From assembly GCA_036741775.1 (NCBI GenBank), contig DAINRQ010000024.1, forward strand, positions 5,104-69,103: 64,000 bases of DNA, given 5' to 3'. The notes beneath the pieces were generated by a model, which saw only the letters and a list, made by a program, of their open reading frames with translations, was not told the DNA's origin and did not search any database. This document shows, piece by piece, positions 25,070 through 33,448 of the stretch. Every line of letters starts with the position of its first letter. Position 1 is the stretch's first letter. The translations under genes and the position numbers were made by a program. Origin of the DNA: JAJKIV01 sp036741775 (GTDB taxonomy: Bacteria > Gemmatimonadota > Gemmatimonadetes > Gemmatimonadales > Gemmatimonadaceae).

Positions 25070-25308
25070 TGTCATTCCGAGCGGAGGCCCGCAGGGCCGC
25101 AGTCGAGGAATCGCAGGCATCTTGGTAGAGGGCCTCTCTCTACCGGGATAGTCTGGAAGGCTTGACGCAGATGGCCGCGCAATCAGCGTCTTGTTTCTTC
25201 CTCATCCCGGCAGAGGGACCAGCCCCTCTGCGAGGACGACGGCGATTCCTCGACTGCGCTGCCTTCGACGGCTCCGCTCGAAATGACAAGTTCCGCTCGG
25301 AATGACAC
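25070..25308. repeat. Family A composite inverted repeat
   Basis: It runs from TGTCATTCCGAGCGGAGGCC (25070) to CCGCTCGGAATGACA (to ~25308). Internal GAGGAATCGCAGG, CTCTCTACCGGGATAG, GACGCAGATGGCCGC and GGCGATTCCTCGACTGC are shared with the copy at 42069-42418. It lies upstream of the coiled-coil protein gene. The bases from 24962 to 25069 show only a possible CTATATCC promoter-like segment. Confidence 0.85.
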
Positions 25309-25342
25309 ATCGGCCCGCTCCCCGCGTATTCGCCCAATCGAC

Positions 25343-25927
25343 ATGTTCGACGACGTACGGCAGGCTTTTCGCGATCTGCTCCGTGGGACCCCACCCAGCG
25401 GCGATGCACGCCGCTCCATTCTCGTGCAGATGCGCGAGACGCTGGTGCAGGCGCGCATGGGGCTCGACGACCTCCGCCGCGGGATCGTGGAGACGCGCGC
25501 GCGCCTCACGCGAGAGAAGTCGGAGCTCGAGACTGTCCGGCGGCGGAAGCAGCTCGCCGAAGGGATCAACGACGCCGAGACGGTGAAAGTCGCCGAGCGG
25601 TACGAGAAGCAGCACGCCGAGCGGGTCGCGTTGCTCGAGCGAAAGCTCGAGACGCAGGAAGCGGAGTTGGCGCTGGTCGAGCGCGAGGTGAACGAGATGA
25701 ACGCGGAGTTCAAGCTCGCTGCTGCGGGCGGGACGCCGGGTGATCCGCGTGGGGTAGCCTCCGGGGCGGACTCCGCGACCACGGCCGCCGAGGTCGAAGA
25801 CGTGCTCGACGACAGCGCGAACATTCGCAGCGAGCTCGACGGGCTTGCCCGATCTCGCCGGAAAGCCGACGCCGAGGCGGAGGCCGACGAGAAGCTTGCG
25901 GCGCTGAAACGCCGCATGGGGAAGTAA
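25343..25927 (+). CDS. Coiled-coil cytoplasmic protein, PspA-like in shape
   Basis: From the ATG at 25343 it encodes 194 residues: M-F-D-D-V-R-Q-A-F-R-D-L-L-R-G, then long heptad-rich helices (about 20-125) rich in Arg, Glu and Leu. A Gly/Ala/Asp linker and a final basic helix (ADEKLAALKRRMGK) follow. There is no signal peptide. The overall shape recalls PspA/ESCRT-III-like coiled coils, but no specific motif confirms this. The outer-membrane barrel gene starts 6 bp downstream, so the two are probably cotranscribed. Confidence 0.7.
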   Translation: MFDDVRQAFRDLLRGTPPSGDARRSILVQMRETLVQARMGLDDLRRGIVETRARLTREKSELETVRRRKQLAEGINDAETVKVAERYEKQHAERVALLERKLETQEAELALVEREVNEMNAEFKLAAAGGTPGDPRGVASGADSATTAAEVEDVLDDSANIRSELDGLARSRRKADAEAEADEKLAALKRRMGK

Positions 25928-25933
25928 CTCCTC

Positions 25934-27667
25934 GTGCCCCGCGCCGCGCGCCTCGGTCGGCTCGGCGCGCTCGCTCTGGCCGCATCGACCTCCGCGGCGC
26001 CACTCGCGGCGCAAGACGCTCAGGCTCGTCGCATTCCCTGCGACGGGCGTGTCGTTTCCGACATCGTCATCCGGGCACAGGGGCCATCGTTCGGCGGCGT
26101 CTTCGCCCGATCGAATCTGCTCTCCGCGCTCGTCAGCGGCATGCACGTGACGACGTCGCCGGACGTCGTCCAGCGATACCTCCTGCTCGAGCGCGGGCGG
26201 CCGTGCACGTCGACGCTGCGTGAGGACTCCGAGCGCATTCTTCGCGGGCAGCCTTTTCTCGCGGGTGCGAGCGTGGCGACCTACGACGACGGGCGAGGCG
26301 GCGTGCGCGTCGAGGTCGTGACGATCGACGAAATCTCGCTCGTGGCATCCGGCGCGGTATCGCAGGAGTCGCCGTACGTCACGGCGTTGCGGCTCGGCAG
26401 CTCGAACTTTCAAGGAATGGGGATCTACGGCGCCGGCGAGTGGCGCGACGGCGAATTCTACCGCGACGGGTGGCGCGCCGCGGTCACGCATTATCAGCTG
26501 TTCGGCCGCCCCCTGCAGCTTTCAGTGCTCGGCGACAGAAAGCGCCTGGGAAGCGGGTGGTCCACCGAGCTTCGCCACCCGTTTCTGACCGACGTGCAGC
26601 GTCTCGCGTGGCGCGCCGCCGCGGGTTCGAGCCGCGATTTCTTCCCGTTCGGGAGGCCGGGCGCAGACAACCCGTCGGTGCCATTCACGCGTGAGTTCGC
26701 CGACGTTGGCGTGGTGCTTCGCATCGGTGAGCCCGGTCGCCTGAGCCTCTTCGGTGTGTCGATGTCGCGCGAGCAGTCAATGCCATCGGGCGACGTCGTG
26801 ATCGTCACCGACACGGGGCTCGTGCCCGAAGTCTCCGGGCTGCTCGATCGTCGTTACGCATCGCGCACCACCGCGCGGCTGAACACGCTCTGGGGTGTGC
26901 GCAACATACGATTCCGTCGCGTCGAAGGGTTCGACGCGCTCACGGGCGAACAGGACGTGAGAGTCGGCTTTCAGCTCGGTACCTTGCTCGGGCGGAGTCT
27001 CTCCGTGCTCGGCACCACCGACGATGACATCCTCATCTCGACGGACATCTACGCGGGGCTCGGCACCGCGCGGTCGTTCGGGGCGATCCAGGTGCTCGGC
27101 GAGGGGCGCCAGAGCTACGACGAGAACCAGTGGGACGACATCCTCACGAGCGGTCGCGCGGCGTGGTACTTCAAACCGCACGCGCGACACACGACGATCG
27201 CGAGCGGCGAATGGAGTGCGGGCTGGCGGCTCCGCTCGCCGTTCCAGCTGAACCTCGGCGAATCGCGCGGCGGCATGCGCGGGTACTCGGCCGCCGAGCT
27301 TCCCGGCGGACAACGCGCGATCCTGCGACTGGAGGAGCGCTGGGTCCTGGGGAATGTGCGCGGGAACGCCGACGCCGGCGTGGCGTTCCTCGCCGAGGCA
27401 GGCCGGATGTGGGCGGGAGACGTTCCGTTCGGCCAGGACACGCCGGTGAAGTACGCCCTCGGCACGAGCGTGCTCGCCGCGGTGCCACCAGGCTCGCAAC
27501 GCCTCTGGCGTCTCGACCTGATGATGCCGCTCAACCGACGTGGTGGCGCACACCTCGAACTCAGGCTTCGTACGGAAGATCGCACGCGCACGTTCTGGCG
27601 CGAGCCGCGCGACATGGAACGGAGCAGGGAGCGGTCGTTGCCGCAGAGAATTTTCCAGTGGCCGTAG
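25934..27667 (+). CDS. Omp85/D15-like outer-membrane beta-barrel protein
   Basis: The 577 residues start at GTG with a signal peptide ending A-P-L-A-A-Q-D. An N-terminal segment (about 35-140) looks like one or two POTRA-type domains (VVSDIVIRAQGP, EDSERILRGQPFLAGASVATYDDG). A long barrel domain of alternating beta strands follows, with the hallmark G-G-M-R-G-Y-S-A-A-E-L-P-G-G-Q and A-I-L-R-L-E-E-R-W near residues 445-470, as in the bacterial surface antigen family. It ends in F-Q-W-P rather than a classic C-terminal Phe, with F at -4. Its stop codon lies inside a hairpin. BamA, TamA or a dedicated transporter cannot be told apart, but it is too small for typical BamA. Confidence 0.82.
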   Translation: MPRAARLGRLGALALAASTSAAPLAAQDAQARRIPCDGRVVSDIVIRAQGPSFGGVFARSNLLSALVSGMHVTTSPDVVQRYLLLERGRPCTSTLREDSERILRGQPFLAGASVATYDDGRGGVRVEVVTIDEISLVASGAVSQESPYVTALRLGSSNFQGMGIYGAGEWRDGEFYRDGWRAAVTHYQLFGRPLQLSVLGDRKRLGSGWSTELRHPFLTDVQRLAWRAAAGSSRDFFPFGRPGADNPSVPFTREFADVGVVLRIGEPGRLSLFGVSMSREQSMPSGDVVIVTDTGLVPEVSGLLDRRYASRTTARLNTLWGVRNIRFRRVEGFDALTGEQDVRVGFQLGTLLGRSLSVLGTTDDDILISTDIYAGLGTARSFGAIQVLGEGRQSYDENQWDDILTSGRAAWYFKPHARHTTIASGEWSAGWRLRSPFQLNLGESRGGMRGYSAAELPGGQRAILRLEERWVLGNVRGNADAGVAFLAEAGRMWAGDVPFGQDTPVKYALGTSVLAAVPPGSQRLWRLDLMMPLNRRGGAHLELRLRTEDRTRTFWREPRDMERSRERSLPQRIFQWP

Positions 27668-27694
27668 CGCGCCGCGCATCGGCGCGCTACGGCC
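27660..27694. terminator. 15-bp-stem hairpin overlapping the stop codon
   Basis: GGCCGTAGCGCGCCG (27660-27674) pairs exactly with 27680-27694 around CGCAT. The TAG stop (27665-27667) of the barrel gene is inside the left arm. It lies between convergent genes and lacks a clear T-run. Confidence 0.75.
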
Positions 27695-27696
27695 AC

Positions 27697-27735
27697 AGCT
27701 AGCAGCCAGCAGCTGATCGCTGCTAGCTGATAGCT
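27697..27735. repeat. AGCTGATAGCT-type repeat, family D copy 1
   Basis: CAGCTAGCAGCCAGCAGC is followed by GCTGCTAGCTGATAGCT, an imperfect palindrome of the same kind as the exact one at 39086-39109. It abuts the stop of the POT transporter gene. Confidence 0.7.
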
Positions 27736-29314
27736 ATGTCTTTTCCCCCACCATCATCCTCCGAATCGGCACGACGAGGAGGCCGAGGACCACGCCCGAC
27801 ACGACCAGGCTCAACGTCGTCGCTGTGAACAGTTTCGGCATCTGCGTGAGGTCCTCGGGGTCCACGTGACCGCCCACGAGGCCCGCGATCAGGTTGCCCA
27901 CGGCCGTCGCGAGGAACCAGATCCCCATCATCTGGCCCACGAACCGGCGCGGCGAGAGCTTCGTCATCGATGACAGGCCCACGGGGCTGATGCACAGCTC
28001 GCCGATCGTCTGCAGCAGGTAGCTGAACACGAGGAACCACGGCGAGACTTTCGCCGCGCCGCCGCTCGAAACCACCACGTTCGCGGCGTAGATCATGATC
28101 AGGAATCCGACGCCCGTGGCCAGCAGGCCTAACGCGAACTTCGTCGGGCTGGACAGGTCCAAGCCGCGCTTCGCGAGCCCCACCCAGATCGCCGCGAACA
28201 CCGGCGCGAGCAGGATGATGAACCCCGAGTTCACGGACTGGAACCACGTGGCGGGGACCTCGAACCCGCCGATCTGGCGGTCCGTGAAATCGCGCGCAAA
28301 AAGGTTGAGCGACGTGGGCGCCTGCTCGAACGCCGACCAGAAGATCGCCGCGAACACGAACAGCACGAGGATCACCGCGACGCGCTTCATCTCGCTGCCA
28401 TTCAGTCCGCCAGCCAGGAACATGTACGCGAAATACGCCACGCCGAGGCCCACGAGCACGTACGTCATGTTCTGACCGATCACCTGTGGGTTCAGCGTGA
28501 TCGTGCCGGTGGCGGCGAGCACCACCACGAGCGCGAGGATCGCGAGCCCGATCCAGATCGCGAGCTTTGCCCGAGAAATCTGTTTTGCCTGCGTTGCCGG
28601 GTCCGGGTGCTTCGACGGCTCCATGCCGAGGGTGCCGAGCGTGGAGCCTGCACGCGTGGCGAATAGCGTCAGACCGATCAGCATTCCGACCCCAGCGGCG
28701 CCAAAGCCCCAGTGCCAGCCGACCGATTCGCCGAGGAACCCGGTGACCAGTTGGCCGAAGAACGCGCCGGTGTTGATTCCCATATAGAAGATCGAGAACC
28801 CGGCATCGCGGCGCGCGCCGCCTTCGGGGTAGAGGTCACCGACGATCGCAGAGATGTTCGGCTTGAGGAGGCCGGTGCCCATGACGATGAGCACGAGGCC
28901 GAGGAAGAACGGGACCCTGCCGCCGAGGAACGCCGACGCGCCGATGGAGATGTGCCCCGCCGAGATCAGCACCGCACCGAGCAGAATGGCGCGGCGAAGC
29001 CCGAGTAGCCGGTCCGCGATCCAGCCGCCCGGGAGTGACGCGAGGTAGACCGACGCGGCATAGATCCCCACGATCGCCGACGCCTGGCCTCGCTCGAACC
29101 CGAACCCGCCCTCGGCGAGCGCCGCGGACATGAACAGCACGAGGAGTGGACGCAGCCCGTAGAACGAGAACCGCTCCCACATCTCGGTGAAGAAGAGCGT
29201 GGAAAGGCCGCGCGGGTGCCCGAAGAACCCCCCCCGGTCCGGTGGGCCTCCGGGTGGGCTATCGGTTGCGACAGCGCCTTCCTGGACGCTCTTCGGCGGG
29301 AGGGTTGAGGTCAC
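27734..29314 (-). CDS. POT/PTR family proton-coupled peptide transporter
   Basis: The 526-residue protein with 12-14 hydrophobic segments has the POT signatures FFTEMWERFSFYGLRP (ExxER, ~41-56), GGWIADRLLGLRRAILLGA and F-Y-M-G-I-N-T-G-A-F, plus I-G-E-L-C-I-S-P-V-G-L late in the protein. It imports di- and tripeptides with protons at the inner membrane. It lies 51 bp after dppF on the same strand, extending a peptide-uptake operon that also holds a five-gene ABC transporter. The stop overlaps a family D repeat. Confidence 0.94.
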   Translation of the reverse strand: MTSTLPPKSVQEGAVATDSPPGGPPDRGGFFGHPRGLSTLFFTEMWERFSFYGLRPLLVLFMSAALAEGGFGFERGQASAIVGIYAASVYLASLPGGWIADRLLGLRRAILLGAVLISAGHISIGASAFLGGRVPFFLGLVLIVMGTGLLKPNISAIVGDLYPEGGARRDAGFSIFYMGINTGAFFGQLVTGFLGESVGWHWGFGAAGVGMLIGLTLFATRAGSTLGTLGMEPSKHPDPATQAKQISRAKLAIWIGLAILALVVVLAATGTITLNPQVIGQNMTYVLVGLGVAYFAYMFLAGGLNGSEMKRVAVILVLFVFAAIFWSAFEQAPTSLNLFARDFTDRQIGGFEVPATWFQSVNSGFIILLAPVFAAIWVGLAKRGLDLSSPTKFALGLLATGVGFLIMIYAANVVVSSGGAAKVSPWFLVFSYLLQTIGELCISPVGLSSMTKLSPRRFVGQMMGIWFLATAVGNLIAGLVGGHVDPEDLTQMPKLFTATTLSLVVSGVVLGLLVVPIRRMMVGEKT

Positions 29315-29365
29315 AGGGTCCTCGGCGGGTGAAAGTGGCGGGAAGCGCGACGGTCGCGGACGACG

Positions 29366-30502
29366 TCAGGACGACAGGCCATGATTGATGGCCGCCAGCG
29401 GCAGATGCCGTTTCGGTTGGTGGGTCCCCCCGGCCTGCTGTTGGGCATGCCAGGGCACGGAGGTCGGTGGCTGCTTGATACACGCCGCCCAGTGGCCGGG
29501 TGCCTTCTCCTCGAGTGGCGGCACGATGGCGCTGCAGGCAGCGTCCCTGGCCGGGTGGGGGCAGCGCGGGTGAAAGACGCACCCGGACGGCGGGTTGGCC
29601 GGTGACGGAACGTCACCCGTCAGCACGATCCGCTCGCGCGACGCCGATGGATCGGGTACCGGGACCGCGGACAGCAGCGCCTGAGTGTACGGCATGAGCG
29701 GTTCGCGATACAGGTCCGCCGCCGAGGCGAGCTCGACGATCTTCCCCAGATACATCACAGCAACTCGCGTCGCGATGTGCTCGACGACCGACAGGTCGTG
29801 GGCAATGAACAGGTAGGTCAGGCCGCGATCCCGCTGAAGATCCTGGAGCAGGTTGATCACCTGCGCCTGCACCGACACGTCGAGCGCGGACACGGGCTCG
29901 TCGCACACGATGAGCTCGGGCTCCACGGCGAGGGCGCGCGCGATGCCGATGCGCTGGCGCTGCCCGCCCGAGAACTCGTGCGGGTAGCGCGACGCGTATT
30001 CCGGGCGGAGTCCGACCTCGTCGAGGAGCTGGCGGACGCGTTTGTCCGCCTCCGCGCCGGAGGCGAGCCGGTGGATCGTGAGTCCCTCACGGACGATCGC
30101 GCCCACCGTCATGCGTGGATTCAACGACGAGAACGGGTCCTGGAAGATGATCTGCATGCGCCGCCGCAGCCGGCGCAGCGACCCCTTATCGAGCGATCCG
30201 ACGTCGATGCCGTCGAAGTGGATCTGGCCGGAGGTCGGCTCGATGAGACGCAGGATGCAGCGGCCGAGGGTGGTCTTCCCGCACCCGGATTCGCCGACGA
30301 TGCCTAACGTCTCACCGCGCGCGACGTCGAGTGAGACGCCGTCCACCGCACGCACCGCACCGGTGGTCCGGCCGAACAGTCCGCGCTTGATCGGGAAGTG
30401 CTTCGTGAGCTGCGAGACTGACAGGAGCGCCGGCCGCGGCGACGCGGCCGGTGCTGCGCCGCGATTCGCCATTGTTTCGAGGGGACGCGCGGGCTGGGTC
30501 AC
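29366..30502 (-). CDS. dppF: Di/oligopeptide ABC transporter ATP-binding protein (DppF/OppF type)
   Basis: 378 residues from the GTG at 30502, which overlaps the dppD stop as GTGA (an ATG at 30472 is the alternative). Walker A is GESGCGKT (70-77), the signature is EFSGGQRQRIGIARAL, Walker B is LIVCDEPVSALDVS, and the H-loop is IAHDLSVVEHI. The C-terminal oligopeptide-type motif GCVFHPRCPHP has the two Cys of the OppD/F iron-sulfur-like region. It powers peptide import with DppD through the DppBC channel. Confidence 0.95.
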   Translation of the reverse strand: MTQPARPLETMANRGAAPAASPRPALLSVSQLTKHFPIKRGLFGRTTGAVRAVDGVSLDVARGETLGIVGESGCGKTTLGRCILRLIEPTSGQIHFDGIDVGSLDKGSLRRLRRRMQIIFQDPFSSLNPRMTVGAIVREGLTIHRLASGAEADKRVRQLLDEVGLRPEYASRYPHEFSGGQRQRIGIARALAVEPELIVCDEPVSALDVSVQAQVINLLQDLQRDRGLTYLFIAHDLSVVEHIATRVAVMYLGKIVELASAADLYREPLMPYTQALLSAVPVPDPSASRERIVLTGDVPSPANPPSGCVFHPRCPHPARDAACSAIVPPLEEKAPGHWAACIKQPPTSVPWHAQQQAGGTHQPKRHLPLAAINHGLSS

Positions 30503-31536
30503 GCGACACCCTGGACCGCGGCGGACGCAACGACCGCGTCGTGTCGCCGCACGCGGCGCTCGGGCTCTTCGGCGAGATGACATCGGGACGTGTGTCCCGG
30601 GCCGATCTGATAGAGCGGCGGATGTTCGCGCTCGCAGCGCTCCCACGCGTACGGACAGCGATCGCGGAAGCGACACCCCGTGGGCCACGCCGTTGGCGGC
30701 GGCACGTTGCCAGGGATGACGGCGAGGCGGTCCTTGCGGCGCCCTACGCGCGGCATCGCGTGAAGCAATCCTTCGGTATACGGGTGGTGCGGCGTCTCGA
30801 ACAACGTCTCCACCCGCGCTTCCTCCACCACCTCGCCACCATACATCACGACCACTCGCGACGCGACCTCGGCGATGACTCCGAGGTCGTGCGTGATCAT
30901 GGCGATCGACGTGCCGAGTCGCTGCTGAAGGTCGGCGAGCAACTCGAGAATCTGCGCCTGGATCGTCACGTCGAGCGCCGTCGTCGGCTCATCGGCGATC
31001 ACGAGTGCCGGGTGCATCACGAGCGCCATGGCGATCAGCACGCGCTGGCGCATCCCGCCGGAGAGCTGATGCGGGTACTCGCCCGCGCGTTGCGCGGGGG
31101 CCGGGATGCCGACCAGCGTCAGCATGTCGACCGCCTTATCCCACGCCGCCCGGCGCGACGCACTCGCGTGCACGCGCGCCACCTCGGCGATCTGATCTCC
31201 CACGGTGAACACCGGGTTGAGCGCCGTCATGGGCTCCTGGAAGATCATCGCGACGCGGTTCCCGCGAACGCGTCGAATCCCGGCGTCGTCGAGCTGCAGC
31301 AGGTCCTGCCCCTCGAAGAGAATGCGGCTGCCCGGTTCGATGCGCCCCGGCGGCTGGATGAGTCGCAGGATCGACAACGCCGTCACGGACTTGCCGCATC
31401 CCGATTCCCCGACGATCCCGAGTGTTTCGCCGGCACCGATCGTGAACGACACGCCGTCGACCGCGCGCGCGAGGCCGGCGCCGGTGTAGAAGTACGTGCG
31501 GAGGTCGGAGACGGTGAGGAGAGGGGGCTGCGTCAT
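30499..31536 (-). CDS. dppD: Di/oligopeptide ABC transporter ATP-binding protein (DppD type)
   Basis: 345 residues from the ATG at 31536, which overlaps the dppC stop as ATGA. Walker A is GESGCGKS (43-50), the signature is QLSGGMRQRVLIAMAL, Walker B is LVIADEPTTALDVTIQAQ, and the C-terminal Cys motif is TGCRFRDRCPYAWERC. It pairs with DppF. A longer upstream frame belongs to dppC in another frame. Confidence 0.95.
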   Translation of the reverse strand: MTQPPLLTVSDLRTYFYTGAGLARAVDGVSFTIGAGETLGIVGESGCGKSVTALSILRLIQPPGRIEPGSRILFEGQDLLQLDDAGIRRVRGNRVAMIFQEPMTALNPVFTVGDQIAEVARVHASASRRAAWDKAVDMLTLVGIPAPAQRAGEYPHQLSGGMRQRVLIAMALVMHPALVIADEPTTALDVTIQAQILELLADLQQRLGTSIAMITHDLGVIAEVASRVVVMYGGEVVEEARVETLFETPHHPYTEGLLHAMPRVGRRKDRLAVIPGNVPPPTAWPTGCRFRDRCPYAWERCEREHPPLYQIGPGHTSRCHLAEEPERRVRRHDAVVASAAVQGVA

Positions 31537-32444
31537 CGCGCCGGAAGCTGGCGCGCGTTCAACGCCTCGCGCAAGCCGTCCGCGACGAGATTGACCGCCA
31601 ACACCGTGATCACGAGCGCGCCGCCCGCGAACACAGACACCCACCAGCTCGACGTGAAGGTGTTCATGCCATCGCGGAACACGCTTCCCCAGCTCGCGTG
31701 CGGCGGCTGAATTCCCATGCCGAGGTACGTGAGGCCGGCCTCGATGACGATGACGTTGCCTACCGCGAGTGTTGCCGCCACGAATACCGGCGACATCACA
31801 CGCGGAAGGATGTGCAGCGCGAGGATCCGGAGATCACTCGCACCGAGCGCGCGAGCGGCGGCGATGAAGTCGTCTTCGCGCGCGCTCACCACGAGCGTTC
31901 GAACCAGCCGGCTCACGCCGAACCACCCGGTGAGTCCGAGGAGGAGCACGAGCCCTGACACGCCAAGGCCGTTCCACAGCGTTGCCACGGCAATGAGCAG
32001 GAGCACTCGCGGAATGGCGAGCAGCGCGTCGACGCACCGCATGAGCAGCGAATCGACGAAGCCACCGACGTACCCGGCGATGGCGCCGTAGATCGTGCCG
32101 ACAGTCGCCGCCAAGATGACTGACAGGAACGCGACGGCGAGCGAGACGCGCGCGCCGTAGATGATTCGCGTCAGCACGTCGCGGCTGAACTCGTCAGTGC
32201 CGAACGGATGTGCGAGCGACGGTGCGAGGTTCTTCAGCCGAACGATGTCTGGCTGTGCGGACGGGTCGTACGGCGCGATGAGCGGCGCCGCGATAGCCAC
32301 CGCCGCGAGCGCGGCCAGCACGACGACGCCGGTCATGGCCGCGCGATCGCGTGAGAGCGTGTGGAGGGCGGCCCGCCACGGTGACATCGAGGGCTGGGAT
32401 GACTCGTCAGGCACGACCGTCGGATCGAGCGAGATCGCTGCCAT
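31533..32444 (-). CDS. dppC: Di/oligopeptide ABC transporter permease (DppC type)
   Basis: 303 residues from the ATG at 32444. Features are an N-terminal single helix (GVVVLAALAAVAIAAPLIAPY), the DppC motif HPFGTDEFSRDVLTRIIYGAR, five further membrane segments and the EAA loop FIAAARALGASDLRILALHILP. C-terminal GLTYLGMGIQPPHASWG is typical of the family. It starts 14 bp after dppB and is coupled to dppD. Confidence 0.95.
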   Translation of the reverse strand: MAAISLDPTVVPDESSQPSMSPWRAALHTLSRDRAAMTGVVVLAALAAVAIAAPLIAPYDPSAQPDIVRLKNLAPSLAHPFGTDEFSRDVLTRIIYGARVSLAVAFLSVILAATVGTIYGAIAGYVGGFVDSLLMRCVDALLAIPRVLLLIAVATLWNGLGVSGLVLLLGLTGWFGVSRLVRTLVVSAREDDFIAAARALGASDLRILALHILPRVMSPVFVAATLAVGNVIVIEAGLTYLGMGIQPPHASWGSVFRDGMNTFTSSWWVSVFAGGALVITVLAVNLVADGLREALNARQLPAR

Positions 32445-32458
32445 TGGGGGGCGCGGCG

Positions 32459-33430
32459 CTAGCGGACCCGCACGCGCGGGTCGACCGCCGCGTGCAACAC
32501 GTCGGTCACGATGCCACCGATCACGACCAGCACCGCTCCGACCAGCGTCGCCCCGACCACGACCTGGTAGTCCCGCGCCGCGAACGCGCTCGCCGCGACC
32601 CAGCCCATGCCTTGCCACGAGAACACCTGCTCGACGAAGACCGCCCCGCCAAGGAGCGTGGGCAGCGAGAGCCCGGCGAGCACGATCGTGGGGACGAGCG
32701 CGTTCCGAAGGGCGTGCCGATAGACCACCCACCGCTCGGACACGCCTTTTGCGCGCGCGGTGCGGACGAAGTCCTGCGGCAGGACGTCGAGCAGCGCCGC
32801 GCGCTGGTATCGCGCGATCGAGGCCGTACCGAGCAGCGCGAGCGTGGTTGCGGGAAGTGCGAGGTGCTCGAGACGATCGACGACCTTGCCGAATGGCGAG
32901 AGCGAGTCGTGCATCACCACGTCGATCGTCCCCCCGCCCGGGAACACAGGAAATCGGTAGGCGAAGAGCAGCAACAGCACGACCCCAAGCCAGAACTCGG
33001 GCAGCGACGCGACGACCAGCGATACCGTGCCCGAAATGCGATCGCTCCTGGTGCCGCGCCGCGTTGCCTGCCACGCGCCGAGGGCGATTCCAAAGGCAAA
33101 GCTGAGGAGGAGCGCCGTGCCCATGAGGAGTAGCGTCTGCGGGAGCGCTTCACCCAGCACCTGCGACGCAGGCCGACCATCCCTGATCGAGACGCCGAGA
33201 TTGCCGGTGGCGAGCTGTCGCATGAAGCGGACGTACTGTTCGGTGACCGGCCGGTCCAGGCCGTACGCACTCCGCCACCGCTCGCGGGACGCGGGGTCGA
33301 TGGTGGCGCTGTCCAGTGTGGACGAGAAGGGATCGCCCGGCGCCAGATGGACGAGGCCGAACGAGAGCGAGGCGGCGATGACGATCACTGCCGCCCCGTG
33401 TGCCAGCCGCCGCGCCAGAAACCGACGCAC
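32459..33430 (-). CDS. dppB: Di/oligopeptide ABC transporter permease (DppB type)
   Basis: 323 residues, six predicted membrane helices, the DppB-type opening H-L-A-P-G-D-P-F and L-D-R-P-V-T-E-Q-Y-V-R-F. The EAA loop is DFVRTARAKGVSERWVVYRHALRNALVP, followed by VEQVFSWQGMGWVAASAFAARDY. It starts at GTG with a CGTTAGGCG word immediately upstream, where a weak ribosome-binding site would lie. The gene follows dppA by 18 bp. Confidence 0.95.
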   Translation of the reverse strand: MRRFLARRLAHGAAVIVIAASLSFGLVHLAPGDPFSSTLDSATIDPASRERWRSAYGLDRPVTEQYVRFMRQLATGNLGVSIRDGRPASQVLGEALPQTLLLMGTALLLSFAFGIALGAWQATRRGTRSDRISGTVSLVVASLPEFWLGVVLLLLFAYRFPVFPGGGTIDVVMHDSLSPFGKVVDRLEHLALPATTLALLGTASIARYQRAALLDVLPQDFVRTARAKGVSERWVVYRHALRNALVPTIVLAGLSLPTLLGGAVFVEQVFSWQGMGWVAASAFAARDYQVVVGATLVGAVLVVIGGIVTDVLHAAVDPRVRVR

Positions 33431-33448
33431 CGCCTAACGACCCGGGCG

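Noticed and set aside
25202..26491. 429-codon minus-strand frame opposite the coiled-coil and barrel genes
   Set aside because: Shadow frame crossing a repeat and two genes; no coherent protein features.
30503..30688. 62-codon N-terminal extension of dppF
   Set aside because: It overlaps dppD in another frame, is Arg-rich, and the GTGA overlap at 30499-30502 gives a natural start.
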